Positions 17,007 to 24,962 of a stretch of 64,000 nt of DNA are shown one piece after another. The notes under the pieces are model-generated. The model was given only the letters and a program-made list of their open reading frames with translations, did not search any database and was not told the origin of the DNA. The stretch lies in assembly GCF_015694465.1 (NCBI RefSeq), contig NZ_JADQDO010000006.1, positions 186,001 to 250,000 on the forward strand, written 5' to 3'. The first letter of the stretch is position 1; the number at the start of each line of letters is the position of its first letter. The DNA comes from Microvirga alba (lineage in GTDB: Bacteria > Pseudomonadota > Alphaproteobacteria > Rhizobiales > Beijerinckiaceae). The translations under genes were made by a program, and so were the position numbers.

Positions 17007-18292
17007 TAGAGTCGCGCCCCTACGATCCAGTTTTCTGGCGGAAGGTCATAATTGTCTATGCGTATCCTCGCATCAGCCCAGAGTACCTCAAGGCTCTCTT
17101 CAAGCGACTCCTCCGCATCGGTCGCAAATATTCCGTGGGACGCTTGAAGCAGATCAGACCAATAGCTTTCGCCCTCCGTCAGCAGATGTGCATAAAGCCG
17201 TGAAAGCGACTTATCATAGGCTCTCCTCCGCTGGCCTAAGAGCGAAACGACCTCAGTTCCAGTCGAGCGAAAGACACCAGATTGATCAAAGCGCCACTTG
17301 TGAATATGGCAGCTTAACGGCAGCCCAGCACGGGTAAACACAATTTCTAGAACGTTGAAACCAGCACTTGCCTCAGGGGCTGAAATGCACACTAGAGGGT
17401 CACCCCCGGGAGAATGAAGAATCTCGATAGGATCCTCATGAATGTGCCCGTGCAAGTAAAGGATCGGACGCCCGAGTTCCTTTAGGGTTCCTCGCACCGC
17501 ACCGGAGTTCACAACCTCAGTGTATGGGGCAAGGCGGGGTTGCCGCTGCGGAAGGAGATTATGGTGAGCGCAGGCTATCAACAGGCCTGTCCGTGCAATG
17601 CCATTTGCTCCCTGTACGAATTCGCGGATTGAGTCTTCGTTGAACGCAGGTGTGTCGAACTGTCGGTCATAGTAAGCCCGCGTGGCGCGCTCCGCATTGC
17701 CCCGCTTGATAGCATTGTCGATTGCCGCCTCGACATCATCACGAAATTCTTCGGGGATGAACTCCCTGGCTCCGCACCCCCAGCAGCTGTTCAGCAATGC
17801 AATTTGCGCCTGTGCCGCTCCTTCCTGCAACCTGAGCCACAAGGGCTTGGAGACTGGAAGGGCAGGCAATCCGACAGCTTGCAAGGCATCAGTGAGCGGC
17901 TGAAACTTTCTTGTTAAGCCTGGCAGCTTAGCCAAATCACGGTTTATATCGTGGTTCCCTGGAATGATTCCAACTGGGAGGCTGGAGTGAACATTCCCAG
18001 ACCCGAGCTGGAGCGACCTTGCGATATAATTTGCGCAAGATCTATATCCACCGAGTCCGCCTATATCAGTAAGGTCTCCCATGAATAACATGGCAGATAC
18101 ATCTTGCTTTGATATAAATGAATAAATTTGCTTGAAGACGATCTTTATGGGACTCGAAGATAATATTCCTTTCAGTTCTACTGGGAACCTCTTGTCTTTA
18201 TCGTCGAGATTATGCCGATGCTGTGCGTTTCCGGGAAGATGCACGTCACCAACTTGCATTACGCTAATTCGCGGAAGCACGTGTACACCCAA
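17006..18292 (-). CDS. Calcineurin-like metallophosphoesterase, first gene of the operon
   Basis: 428 aa with the full set of two-metal phosphoesterase motifs: GDVHLPG (Asp16, His18), GDLTD (Asp74), GNHD (113-116), AHH (244-245) and GHIH (283-286). Such enzymes hydrolyse phosphomonoesters, phosphodiesters or nucleic acids, and the substrate is not predictable. The C-terminal 130 residues are an extra, mostly helical extension. The start is unsure: TTG 18292 opens the frame, GTG 18280 and ATG 18259 are alternatives, and none has a strong ribosome site. It leads a three-gene leftward operon with overlapping junctions, immediately left of the island integrase. Confidence 0.85.
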   Translation of the reverse strand: MGVHVLPRISVMQVGDVHLPGNAQHRHNLDDKDKRFPVELKGILSSSPIKIVFKQIYSFISKQDVSAMLFMGDLTDIGGLGGYRSCANYIARSLQLGSGNVHSSLPVGIIPGNHDINRDLAKLPGLTRKFQPLTDALQAVGLPALPVSKPLWLRLQEGAAQAQIALLNSCWGCGAREFIPEEFRDDVEAAIDNAIKRGNAERATRAYYDRQFDTPAFNEDSIREFVQGANGIARTGLLIACAHHNLLPQRQPRLAPYTEVVNSGAVRGTLKELGRPILYLHGHIHEDPIEILHSPGGDPLVCISAPEASAGFNVLEIVFTRAGLPLSCHIHKWRFDQSGVFRSTGTEVVSLLGQRRRAYDKSLSRLYAHLLTEGESYWSDLLQASHGIFATDAEESLEESLEVLWADARIRIDNYDLPPENWIVGARL

Positions 18293-18555
18293 TTACTTAT
18301 TGAAGCTGAATTACGCAGCCTTTTAGACACCAAGGTTTCAGCATCGCAGACATGGCAGCTCCGTATTGGTTGGGCCGGACCCAAAACCTTTAGCGCATTC
18401 TATGTAGGGAGAATCAGCCCAAGACCGACAGCAGCAATCTCACAAAGGTCATCAAGTCTGCAGTTTGAAGTGTCAAGATCAAGCCGCTGGACCCATATTT
18501 AACCTGCTCCGTAGTGTGGATCACCGCTTCATGTCTATGGATAGCCTACGAGCAA

Positions 18556-19872
18556 TTATTCACGGGTCCACTGCGGCCTCAGGCGGTCTACTATTCGTTC
18601 TAAATTCACCTGCCCGTAATGCTTATCGATCATTGCGAGGGAGGTTCGCGTATTTCGGGCCACATCCAACACCTCAGCACCGTGAGCGAGTTGCTGACTG
18701 ATATAGAAGTGTCTGAGCGAGTATGGTGTTCGCTTGACGCCCCGATGATCACGCTCAAGTCCGCAAGCTCGCAACAACTCGGTCAGACCTCGTGCAATAG
18801 AGCCAATTCGTTCACCCCGCGCACTGGAGAATACTGGATCGTCATCATTGGGCTCCCGTCCACAAGCTTGTTCGAACAGCATCCAGAGCACGTCGAACCA
18901 CGGGAGGGCACCAAGTTGGGGGATAGCAGTGCCACTTTTGCCCTTGCCACGAGCCCTGAGCCTCAGATCACGCTCCGCAAGCGGTTTACCCATGCCCTCC
19001 CGATACCCGAGCACATCACCCCAATTGAGGTTGCGCATCTCGGTGGGGCGAAAGCCTGAGAAAGCAGCGATCATGATGTAGGCGTGCAGGATGGTGCGAT
19101 CACGGCGGGTATGCTCATCCAGCTTCTTGAGGGTCCAGATCCGCCGATCCTTGGCGCGGATGCGACGAGGCTGGTCGATCATAATCGGATCGCCCAATCG
19201 GCTGAGGCTCGTCTCGATCAGTTTCTCGAACTCATGTGGCTCAAAGCTGGGACGCCGATTGTCCGGAGCGCGCTTGACCCGGAGCGAGATCGTTGGAGGG
19301 GTCTTGATGTATCCCCACCTCATGGCTTGCCGGAACAGAGCACGCAGAAGCACAGCCTCTCCGCGCTGACGGCTCAGTGTGGGTGCGGCCCGTTTGACGG
19401 GCCGCCGAAGCCGCCTGCCACCACGCTCATAATGGATATAGGCAATGTCCTTGCCTGGCCCTTCGGTCCAGTAGGTTCGTCGCCACTCCGCATAGCGCTC
19501 CAGGTCCGAGTCTGTGATTCCATCGATAGGACGCGGCCCAAAATAGCCGATGAAATAGCGCCGGATGATTGCAGGTTCTGACTTGCCCTGGTCCGCACGA
19601 CGCTCTCCCCTCTCCACCTCGCGCTGAATGTGCGCGATAAAATCCTCAGCCACCTGCTCGAAGGTTCGAGCCTTGGCGGTGAGACCCTGACGAGCACGGT
19701 AGTTCGCCTCGAACCAAATTTCCTCGGCTTTCCGTTCTGCTTCGATTCGGTCGCTGGTCTCCAGTGAGCGCTTGATCTGCCCCTGGCCCTTGATGCTGAA
19801 GCGCATCTGCCATTTGGCGCTGCCGGTGCGCTGGAACAGTTGATAGCGTTCTTTGGACGGAGAGGAGCCCAT
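18556..19872 (-). CDS. Island integrase (tyrosine recombinase)
   Basis: 438 aa, full length with an N-terminal arm-type region (1-65), a core-binding domain (about 70-190) and a catalytic domain. The catalytic Arg is Arg275 (SGFRPTEMR) and the nucleophile is Tyr419 (DKHYGQV). The usual His-x-x-Arg reads Tyr384-Ser-Leu-Arg387, and the third position (His/Trp) is Asn407. The gene lies 188 bp from the right attachment site, next to the tRNA-Met that the island has entered, as expected for the enzyme that cuts this tRNA 3' end. The two substituted positions may be a feature of the subfamily or may weaken activity. Confidence 0.92.
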   Translation of the reverse strand: MGSSPSKERYQLFQRTGSAKWQMRFSIKGQGQIKRSLETSDRIEAERKAEEIWFEANYRARQGLTAKARTFEQVAEDFIAHIQREVERGERRADQGKSEPAIIRRYFIGYFGPRPIDGITDSDLERYAEWRRTYWTEGPGKDIAYIHYERGGRRLRRPVKRAAPTLSRQRGEAVLLRALFRQAMRWGYIKTPPTISLRVKRAPDNRRPSFEPHEFEKLIETSLSRLGDPIMIDQPRRIRAKDRRIWTLKKLDEHTRRDRTILHAYIMIAAFSGFRPTEMRNLNWGDVLGYREGMGKPLAERDLRLRARGKGKSGTAIPQLGALPWFDVLWMLFEQACGREPNDDDPVFSSARGERIGSIARGLTELLRACGLERDHRGVKRTPYSLRHFYISQQLAHGAEVLDVARNTRTSLAMIDKHYGQVNLERIVDRLRPQWTRE

Positions 19873-20038
19873 GCTCGCGCCCTACTTGGTTACTTTGGTG
19901 CAAAAGGTGCGCTAGAACTGCGCTAGGAGCCCAGCGCAGCACCAACCAGGGGCCTTGATTCTATTGGGCTTTTTGGCGGGTGAGCTAGCACTGAGCTAAC
20001 TCTACAGCCGTGGCTAAGGTTCCAAAAGAAAAGAAAAG

Positions 20039-20059
20039 AGCTCTTTGATTTCAAGAGCT
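20039..20059 (-). terminator. Terminator-like hairpin downstream of tRNA-Met, supplied by the island
   Basis: On the minus strand, AGCTCTT and AAGAGCT arms with a 7-nt loop are followed by a TCTTTTCTTTTCTTTT tract. It lies 2 nt beyond the CCA end of the tRNA, inside the island, so the island appears to give back a terminator as well as the tRNA 3' end. Confidence 0.6.
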
Positions 20060-20060
20060 T

Positions 20061-20107
20061 ATGGTAGCGGAGGAGAGATTTGAACTCCCGACACAAGGAT
20101 TATGATT
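20061..20107. repeat. Right attachment site (47-bp direct repeat, tRNA-Met 3' part)
   Basis: Identical to 2632-2678. It covers the tRNA from the anticodon loop to the CCA end, so integration leaves the tRNA gene whole at this end. Confidence 0.93.
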
Positions 20108-20138
20108 CCTCTGCTCTGACCAACTGAGCTACTCCGCC
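20062..20138 (-). tRNA. tRNA-Met (anticodon CAT)
   Basis: 77 nt on the minus strand with CCA encoded. The acceptor stem is GGCGGAG with CTCCGCT (one G-U pair), the D arm is GCTC/GAGC, the anticodon arm is GAGGA-ATCATAA-TCCTT with anticodon CAT, and the T arm is GGGAG/CTCTC. It has the form of an elongator tRNA-Met; a modified tRNA-Ile(CAT) is less likely. It is the integration target of the island. Confidence 0.93.
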
Positions 20139-20251
20139 CCAGGGAACGGGGCGAACCCCGCGTCAGGCAAGGGCGATATAGAAAAGGTTGGGCCCCGGTG
20201 TCAAGGACGACCCGCAGCCAAGCTGCGGATTTATCGTGAGATCTATCGTGA

Positions 20252-20277
20252 CATGGGCCAGTGTGACCTGGCCCATG
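20252..20277. terminator. Strong inverted repeat, possible terminator
   Basis: Arms CATGGGCCAG (20252-20261) and CTGGCCCATG (20268-20277) with a 6-nt loop. It lies between the leftward 72-aa gene and the tRNA gene. It lacks a T tract, so it could be a factor-dependent terminator or a repeat element. Confidence 0.4.
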
Positions 20278-20337
20278 CTTGACCTTAGGGCTCGCGTCGC
20301 CGCCAGCGCAAAGCAGGGAGAGCACGATGCAAAGGTT

Positions 20338-20556
20338 TCAGCCCTTCGGCTTCGTCCGCCAGAGCTGGAACCCTTCTGATGCGATCGACTGCTCGATGAC
20401 CCGGCGGGCGAACTTATGCGGAGGTGCTTCGCGGGAGTGAAGCGTTCCGGTCAGGCCCCAAGGGCCGTATTTGGCCGGAAGCTTGCTACCGGACTCGTCG
20501 CCCGCGAAGGCATGAAGGTCGTCTTTGGTCTGCGAAACGAACATGAAGATACGCAT
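20338..20556 (-). CDS. Small conserved hypothetical protein
   Basis: 72 aa, starting MRIFMFVSQTKDDLHAFAGD. The middle (SKLPAKYGPWGLTG) and the end (EGFQLWR) look conserved and match short proteins I recall from Methylobacteriaceae and relatives. No domain of known function is seen. It is followed in the same direction, upstream, by another 72-aa gene and a cold-shock gene. Confidence 0.6.
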   Translation of the reverse strand: MRIFMFVSQTKDDLHAFAGDESGSKLPAKYGPWGLTGTLHSREAPPHKFARRVIEQSIASEGFQLWRTKPKG

Positions 20557-20608
20557 GTGAATGACCTTCGATATAAGCGACCGACGCTTGCCCTTTAAGA
20601 AATAGGGC

Positions 20609-20827
20609 TCAGGCGTCGAAAGTCAGCTCAACTGTCTGAGCGCAGATGCCAAATCGGTCGGCAAGATGCCACTGAAGCTCCCGCGCCGATTGATACATGT
20701 ATGTCTGGTCGAGAAGATTGCTGATATCTCGATTGTGCCCATCGTCGCGGGTCCATACACGGTCCAGGGTGAAGCCTGCCGCTGCGTTTTCCGCTCGAAC
20801 GGGTTTGGGAATGAAATGAAAGCGCAT
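20609..20827 (-). CDS. Small hypothetical protein
   Basis: 72 aa, not recognised. Composition and codon use are normal for the genome. No signal or membrane segment is present. It lies 52 bp upstream of another 72-aa gene on the same strand and 78 bp downstream of the cold-shock gene, so the three may be transcribed together. Confidence 0.5.
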   Translation of the reverse strand: MRFHFIPKPVRAENAAAGFTLDRVWTRDDGHNRDISNLLDQTYMYQSARELQWHLADRFGICAQTVELTFDA

Positions 20828-20905
20828 TTTGTCTGTATTCTTCTTTTTAGGGGAGGCTGAGATCGCCTCCGCGAAGCGAGGTGCATCAATGCACGCTTCG
20901 CTTGA

Positions 20906-21115
20906 TTAAGCAGTCTGGAGATTTCCGGCCGACTGTTTTCCGGAACGAGGGTCGGTTTCAATGTCGAAAGCGACCTTCTGGCCTTCGACGAGGCCGCGCA
21001 TCCCGGCGCGTTCGAGCGCCGTTGCATGGACGAAGACGTCCTTGCCGCCATTCTCAGGCTGGATGAATCCGTATCCCTTGTGGTCGTTGTAGAATTTCAC
21101 GGTTCCTTGGAGCAT
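20906..21115 (-). CDS. cspA: Cold-shock domain protein (CspA family)
   Basis: 69 aa, the standard size. RNP1 is KGYGFIQ (residues 13-19) and RNP2 is DVFVHA (26-31), the two RNA-binding strands of the cold-shock fold. Such proteins bind single-stranded RNA or DNA and melt mRNA structure during cold or growth changes. The symbol denotes the family; the paralogue cannot be decided. Confidence 0.93.
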   Translation of the reverse strand: MLQGTVKFYNDHKGYGFIQPENGGKDVFVHATALERAGMRGLVEGQKVAFDIETDPRSGKQSAGNLQTA

Positions 21116-21339
21116 CGTTCAATCTTTCATCACGTGAGGCGCAAGAGCGCACAAACGCGTCCCTTTGGATCTTTCGATTTTGGGAAGAAGACTGAACTCG
21201 CGCTCGTCAATACAACCGAAGGCGCACAGGGATCAGGCCAAATGTCGAATAACTAATATAGACTCAAATAAAATAATTACAAGATATAACGGGGCGTGAT
21301 CTAACGCCCCCCCGTTTTCGATCGACTTGGCTACACGTT

Positions 21340-21981
21340 TCAGGCGCGCTTTCGGATCCGCATCAGCTTAAAGAAACCGGCTGGGAAAAGTGATTTCAAC
21401 TCGACAACTTCCATGCGCCCCGTGCTGCGCGCCCAAGCCTCGACCCGGGACGCCTTGAACGCCGAGCTCCACCCGATGGCCTTTGCCACGGGAGATGCAA
21501 TTTCCTCGAGCGCGGCGATCGGGCCGGTGGGCTGGCCAAAATGGTTGGCGAGCACGATTTCGCCGCCGGGCTTCAGCACGCGGGCGAATTCGGAAAGCGC
21601 CGCTTCAGGGTTTGGCACCAGGGTGATGATGAATTGCGCCGTGACCGCATCGAACATCTCATCCGGGAAAGAGAGGTGGGTTACGTCCATCACCTGCAGG
21701 CTCTTCACATGGGTCAAGCCGCGCTTTTCGACCTTCTCCTGCGCCCGGCGCAGCATGTCTTCGGACAGGTCCACGCCGTAAACCTCGGCAGTTTTCGGAT
21801 AGTAGCCGAGAGACAGACCGGTGCCGACGCCCGCTTCCAGCACGCGCGGGCCACAGGCCACGGCGGCAGCCACGGCGGCGCGGGCGGCGGGCTCGGTCAG
21901 CTTGTCGTAGACCAGGTCATAGATCGGGGCCCAACGCGCGTAAGCCTTACGCATCGGGGCCGTGGTCGGTCCGTCCGTCAT
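21340..21981 (-). CDS. pmtA: Phospholipid N-methyltransferase-like class I SAM methyltransferase
   Basis: 213 aa. The opening RKAYARWAPIYDLVYDKL and the SAM-binding segment VLEAGVGTGLSLGYY (about 47-61) match PmtA enzymes of the Rhodobacter/Sinorhizobium type, which methylate phosphatidylethanolamine stepwise to phosphatidylcholine at the inner membrane. VPNPEAALSEFARVLKPGGE is the usual motif after the SAM site. A related ubiquinone- or other small-molecule methyltransferase is possible, so the symbol is provisional. It follows mnmA in the same direction with a 21-bp gap. Confidence 0.75.
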   Translation of the reverse strand: MTDGPTTAPMRKAYARWAPIYDLVYDKLTEPAARAAVAAAVACGPRVLEAGVGTGLSLGYYPKTAEVYGVDLSEDMLRRAQEKVEKRGLTHVKSLQVMDVTHLSFPDEMFDAVTAQFIITLVPNPEAALSEFARVLKPGGEIVLANHFGQPTGPIAALEEIASPVAKAIGWSSAFKASRVEAWARSTGRMEVVELKSLFPAGFFKLMRIRKRA

Positions 21982-22002
21982 GCAGTTTCCCTAGGTGAAG
22001 CC

Positions 22003-23157
22003 TCAGGCCGCGGCGGGTGCGGCTTCGGCTGCTGTACGAGCAATGGTGCCCCCGCCGAGCACGCGGGCCCGGGGAGTATCGCTCTCATAGATGACACAAG
22101 CTTGACCGGGAGACACCCCGTCTTCCGCCGCCAGCAATTCGACCGTCACGCCGCCGCCGCCGAAGCGCAGGATCGCTGGGCGGGGTTCACGGGTCGAACG
22201 AACGCGCACGGCCACCTCTGCGCCCGCCTCGCCGAGGCTTTCGAGCGGTGTGTCGCCAAGCCAGTTCACATCGGTAATGCGGATCAGGCGGGTCGCCAGA
22301 GCCTCGCGCGGACCGACGACGACGCGCGCCTCCTTGGCTTCGAGACGCACCACGTAGAGCGGCTCGCCCGTGGAGAGGCCAAGTCCCCGCCTCTGCCCGA
22401 CCGTGTAGTGAATGATGCCTTCATGGCGTCCCAGCACGCGCCCATCCACGTGGACGATCTCGCCCCCATGGACCGCGCCGGGCTTCAAACGCTCGATGAT
22501 GTCGCTGTAGCGCCCCTGGGTGACGAAGCAGATGTCCTGGCTGTCGGCCTTCTCGGCCACGGTCAGGCCGAATTCGCGGGCGAGCGCGCGGGTGTCGTCC
22601 TTCGGCAGCTCGCCGAGCGGGAAGCGCAGCAGGCTCAGCTGCTCGGGGGTCGTCGCATAGAGGAAATAGCTCTGGTCCCGGTCCGGATCGGCGGCCCGGT
22701 GAAGCGCGCGGCGTCCATCGGGGAGAGCCCGGCTTGCCACATAATGGCCGGTCGCCAGCACATCCGCGCCGAGTTCCTTCGCGGTCTCCAGGAGATCGCG
22801 GAACTTGATCGAACGATTGCATTCGACGCAGGGGATCGGGGTTTCCCCGGCCAGATAGCTCTGGGTGAAACGGTCGATCACCGCCTCGCGGAAGCGGGCT
22901 TCATAATCGAGCACGTAATGGGGGATGCCGATAGCTTCGGCGACGCGGCGGGCATCGTAGATGTCCTGTCCCGCGCAGCAGGCCCCTTTACGATGCGCGG
23001 CCGCGCCGTGATCGTAAAGCTGGAGCGTAATGCCGAGCACGTCATAGCCTTCGCGCTTGAGAAGGGCTGCGACGACGGAGGAATCCACGCCGCCCGACAT
23101 CGCGACGACGACGCGGGTCTTTGAGGGGTCTTTGGGAAGATCAAGTGAGTTGAGCAT
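22003..23157 (-). CDS. mnmA: tRNA 2-thiouridylase MnmA
   Basis: 384 aa. The PP-loop SGGVDSS (residues 21-27) binds ATP. The active Cys pair is in PCVECN and DICF, as in MnmA. The enzyme puts sulphur on U34 of tRNA-Lys, -Glu and -Gln in the cytoplasm. The C-terminal beta-barrel (GQRRGLGL onward) is present and the length is normal. It is transcribed leftward, away from sciP, and followed by pmtA. Confidence 0.96.
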   Translation of the reverse strand: MLNSLDLPKDPSKTRVVVAMSGGVDSSVVAALLKREGYDVLGITLQLYDHGAAAHRKGACCAGQDIYDARRVAEAIGIPHYVLDYEARFREAVIDRFTQSYLAGETPIPCVECNRSIKFRDLLETAKELGADVLATGHYVASRALPDGRRALHRAADPDRDQSYFLYATTPEQLSLLRFPLGELPKDDTRALAREFGLTVAEKADSQDICFVTQGRYSDIIERLKPGAVHGGEIVHVDGRVLGRHEGIIHYTVGQRRGLGLSTGEPLYVVRLEAKEARVVVGPREALATRLIRITDVNWLGDTPLESLGEAGAEVAVRVRSTREPRPAILRFGGGGVTVELLAAEDGVSPGQACVIYESDTPRARVLGGGTIARTAAEAAPAAA

Positions 23158-23266
23158 CGTTCCGTCCAGAGGCGCCGTTCAAGGCGGCGCACGGGAGGGG
23201 CCAAAGGTCTTCTATAGCGATTGCGGTTTCAATGTTCCAGAGCACACGAGGCGAAATAAGAGGGCC

Positions 23267-23274
23267 TTAACCAT
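23267..23274 (+). promoter_or_regulatory. TTAACCAT box between mnmA and sciP
   Basis: TTAACCAT equals the 8-mer half-site reported for CtrA in Caulobacter. It is followed at once by a second TTAA. It lies about 115 bp upstream of sciP and 110 bp upstream of mnmA. CtrA control is inferred, not shown. Confidence 0.4.
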
Positions 23275-23388
23275 TAAGGCTAAATCGGGGCAGATCAGTC
23301 ATCGCCCCTTTTGCGCTTAGGAAAACATTAAGCCCCATGACGTAGTTTCGAGCTTAACGAGGTCGTTGAATTTTTGTGTGAGCGTATC

Positions 23389-23664
23389 ATGACCGAACCC
23401 CACCGCCCAAGGGTCAAGTATGTCATTGGGCCCGACGGCAGTCCCTTGACGATTGCTGATCTTCCCCCGTCTTCTACTCGTCGATGGGTCATCCGCCGCA
23501 AGGCCGAGGTCGTCGCCGCTGTCCGCGGCGGCCTTTTGAGCCTCGAGGAGGCATGTCAGCGCTATACGCTGACCACCGAAGAATTCCTGAGCTGGCAACT
23601 GTCCATCGACCAGCATGGCTTGGCCGGTCTGCGCACCACGCGCATTCAGCAATATCGCCAGTAA
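23389..23664 (+). CDS. sciP: CtrA inhibitor SciP (DUF1153)
   Basis: 91 aa from ATG 23389, where family members begin (MTEPHRPRVKYVIGPDG); the frame is open from 23374. The segment PLTIADLPP, then RRWVIRRKAEVVAAVRGGLL and SLEEACQRYTLTTEEF, is nearly identical to Caulobacter SciP, a small helix-turn-helix protein that blocks CtrA-dependent transcription early in G1. It lies 4.3 kb from ctrA and 8 kb from chpT. The hairpin at 23690-23714 probably ends its transcript. Confidence 0.93.
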   Translation: MTEPHRPRVKYVIGPDGSPLTIADLPPSSTRRWVIRRKAEVVAAVRGGLLSLEEACQRYTLTTEEFLSWQLSIDQHGLAGLRTTRIQQYRQ

Positions 23665-23689
23665 CCGTTCTCAATGACCTCCAGAATTG

Positions 23690-23714
23690 AGGCGCTGCCG
23701 ATCAGGCGGCGCCT
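23690..23714 (+). terminator. Terminator of sciP
   Basis: Arms AGGCGCTGCC and GGCGGCGCCT with a 5-nt loop, followed by TCTTCGTTTTG. It starts 25 bp after the sciP stop codon. Confidence 0.65.
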
Positions 23715-23768
23715 TCTTCGTTTTGACGGCCATTGCGCGGCAAGGCTTTGAGGCTCGTTAAGGGTTCC

Positions 23769-23776
23769 CTAACCAT
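23769..23776 (+). promoter_or_regulatory. CTAACCAT near-match box upstream of the HTH gene
   Basis: CTAACCAT, one base from the CtrA half-site TTAACCAT, with GTTAAGGG 12 bp upstream. It precedes the Fis-type HTH gene by about 50 bp. Weak on its own; listed because similar boxes precede sciP and ctrA. Confidence 0.3.
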
Positions 23777-23823
23777 AACCTGGACATAAATCCCTCAGCA
23801 TCCCATCCGGGCGCGCCCAACCC

Positions 23824-24117
23824 TTGCCGAGAGATTGCGACTTGTCGGAACAGTCCCATTCAGCGCCTTCGACCCTCAATCATTCCGTTGTCGGCCCGAT
23901 CAACGCCACCGCGAGGCGGATTCTGATCGGCCAGACCGTGGCCGACGTGGAGCGGCATCTCATTCTCGACACGCTGGATTACTGCGTCGGCAACCGGACC
24001 CATGCCGCAAAAATTCTGGGGATCTCAATCCGCACCCTGCGCAACAAGCTGAATGAGTACATGGAGGCCGGCATCGTGGTGCCGGAACCGGGGCAGAAAC
24101 GTCCCATCGTCTCCTAA
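23824..24117 (+). CDS. Fis-type helix-turn-helix protein
   Basis: 97 aa from a TTG at 23824; TTG 23842 is an alternative, and neither has a strong ribosome site. The C-terminal half is a Fis/NtrC-type HTH: VADVERHLILDTLDYCVGNR and then THAAKILGISIRTLRNKLNE. This is the DNA-binding end of sigma-54 activators such as FlbD, but no receiver or AAA+ domain is present. The position beside sciP and near fliJ and ctrA suggests a link to flagellar or cell-cycle control; that is inference. Confidence 0.75.
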   Translation: MPRDCDLSEQSHSAPSTLNHSVVGPINATARRILIGQTVADVERHLILDTLDYCVGNRTHAAKILGISIRTLRNKLNEYMEAGIVVPEPGQKRPIVS

Positions 24118-24126
24118 ATCGACTCG

Positions 24127-24954
24127 TCAGCACTTCCTGAGCCAGAGGCTGGTCTCGAACGCGCCGCCGGACAGCGGCAATTCGCCGAGGATGCCGCCTG
24201 CTCCATTCGGGAGGACCTCCCTCGCGACGAAATGGCTCGCGAAGACAAGCTCATACCCCCCGCCCTGCATGAGCGTCCCAACCGGGATCTGCTCGTTATA
24301 GGACCGCCACGCCCACACTTCCGGATAGGCGTCCGGGAGGGTGATGTCGTGGATATGGACCAGGGCACCGCTCGCAAGGCGCGGCAATACATCCAGAAAG
24401 AGATGGTCCACGTCGGTGCCGGGCATGGCGATGTGGCTGGAATCGATGAAAAGGATATCTCCCCGCCCTAGCGCCGCAAACACGCCCGGGTTTGCATCCT
24501 TCAAAAGGATCGGCAAATGGTCCACCTCGAGCCGTGCCAGAGCGGCGCGGGGGGCAGGGTCGATGCAGGTGATGCGGGTGGCGAGGTTTCCGTCCCTGAC
24601 GGCTTGGGCCATGAATCGCGTCGAATGGCCGGATCCGATCTCGACAATGCGCGCCGGCCTTTCCCGTCGCACGATGGCATAGGCCGCAGCCGCATCGAGG
24701 CGCGGAAACCAATCCTGATCGAAACGTGCCAGCCCCCTGCCCTCCGCGATGCGCCGAAGGTCCCCGGCGCAGCCTTCGATAGCCTCGAGGATCTCGATGA
24801 AATCCGGGCGCGAGGTCTCGAATAGCGGGCGTAGCGCCGGATAGTCGCGTGCTTCCACGCTCTGTGCGTAGCGATAGGGGATGAAGAAGCCGAGGGCTTT
24901 GAAGCCGAATATCGTCGAGAGACCGAACCGCAGCCTTCTCCAGAAGACCGTCAT
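24127..24954 (-). CDS. Class I SAM-dependent methyltransferase (methyltransf_24 type)
   Basis: 275 aa from ATG 24954. The SAM site is RIVEIGSGHSTRFMAQAV (about residues 89-106), followed by CIDPAPR and ILFIDSSHIAMPGTDVD, the pattern of class I methyltransferases of the methyltransf_24 group that act on small molecules or glycans. It lies 8 bp after the stop of a lysylphosphatidylglycerol-synthase-like membrane protein gene on the same strand, so the two are probably one transcript. The substrate is unknown. Confidence 0.78.
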   Translation of the reverse strand: MTVFWRRLRFGLSTIFGFKALGFFIPYRYAQSVEARDYPALRPLFETSRPDFIEILEAIEGCAGDLRRIAEGRGLARFDQDWFPRLDAAAAYAIVRRERPARIVEIGSGHSTRFMAQAVRDGNLATRITCIDPAPRAALARLEVDHLPILLKDANPGVFAALGRGDILFIDSSHIAMPGTDVDHLFLDVLPRLASGALVHIHDITLPDAYPEVWAWRSYNEQIPVGTLMQGGGYELVFASHFVAREVLPNGAGGILGELPLSGGAFETSLWLRKC

Positions 24955-24962
24955 GGTGGCGC

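Larger units (their letters stand above)
2632..20107. mobile_element. Genomic island integrated in the tRNA-Met(CAT) gene
   Basis: A 17.4-kb segment is bounded by a perfect 47-bp direct repeat (2632-2678 and 20061-20107). The right copy is the 3' part of an intact tRNA-Met gene and the left copy is the displaced tRNA 3' end. A tyrosine integrase gene sits directly beside the tRNA (18556-19872). Inside are IS remnants, a second recombinase, a rolling-circle Rep and cargo genes with lower GC than the flanks. This is the standard structure of an integrative element that targets a tRNA 3' end. No relaxase, type IV secretion or phage structural genes are visible, so it is probably not self-transmissible. 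Confidence 0.93.

Noticed and set aside
21541..23124. A 527-codon rightward open frame across pmtA and mnmA
   Set aside because: It is antisense to two genes with clear family matches; the translation is rich in Arg, Gly and His without any domain, a typical high-GC shadow frame.
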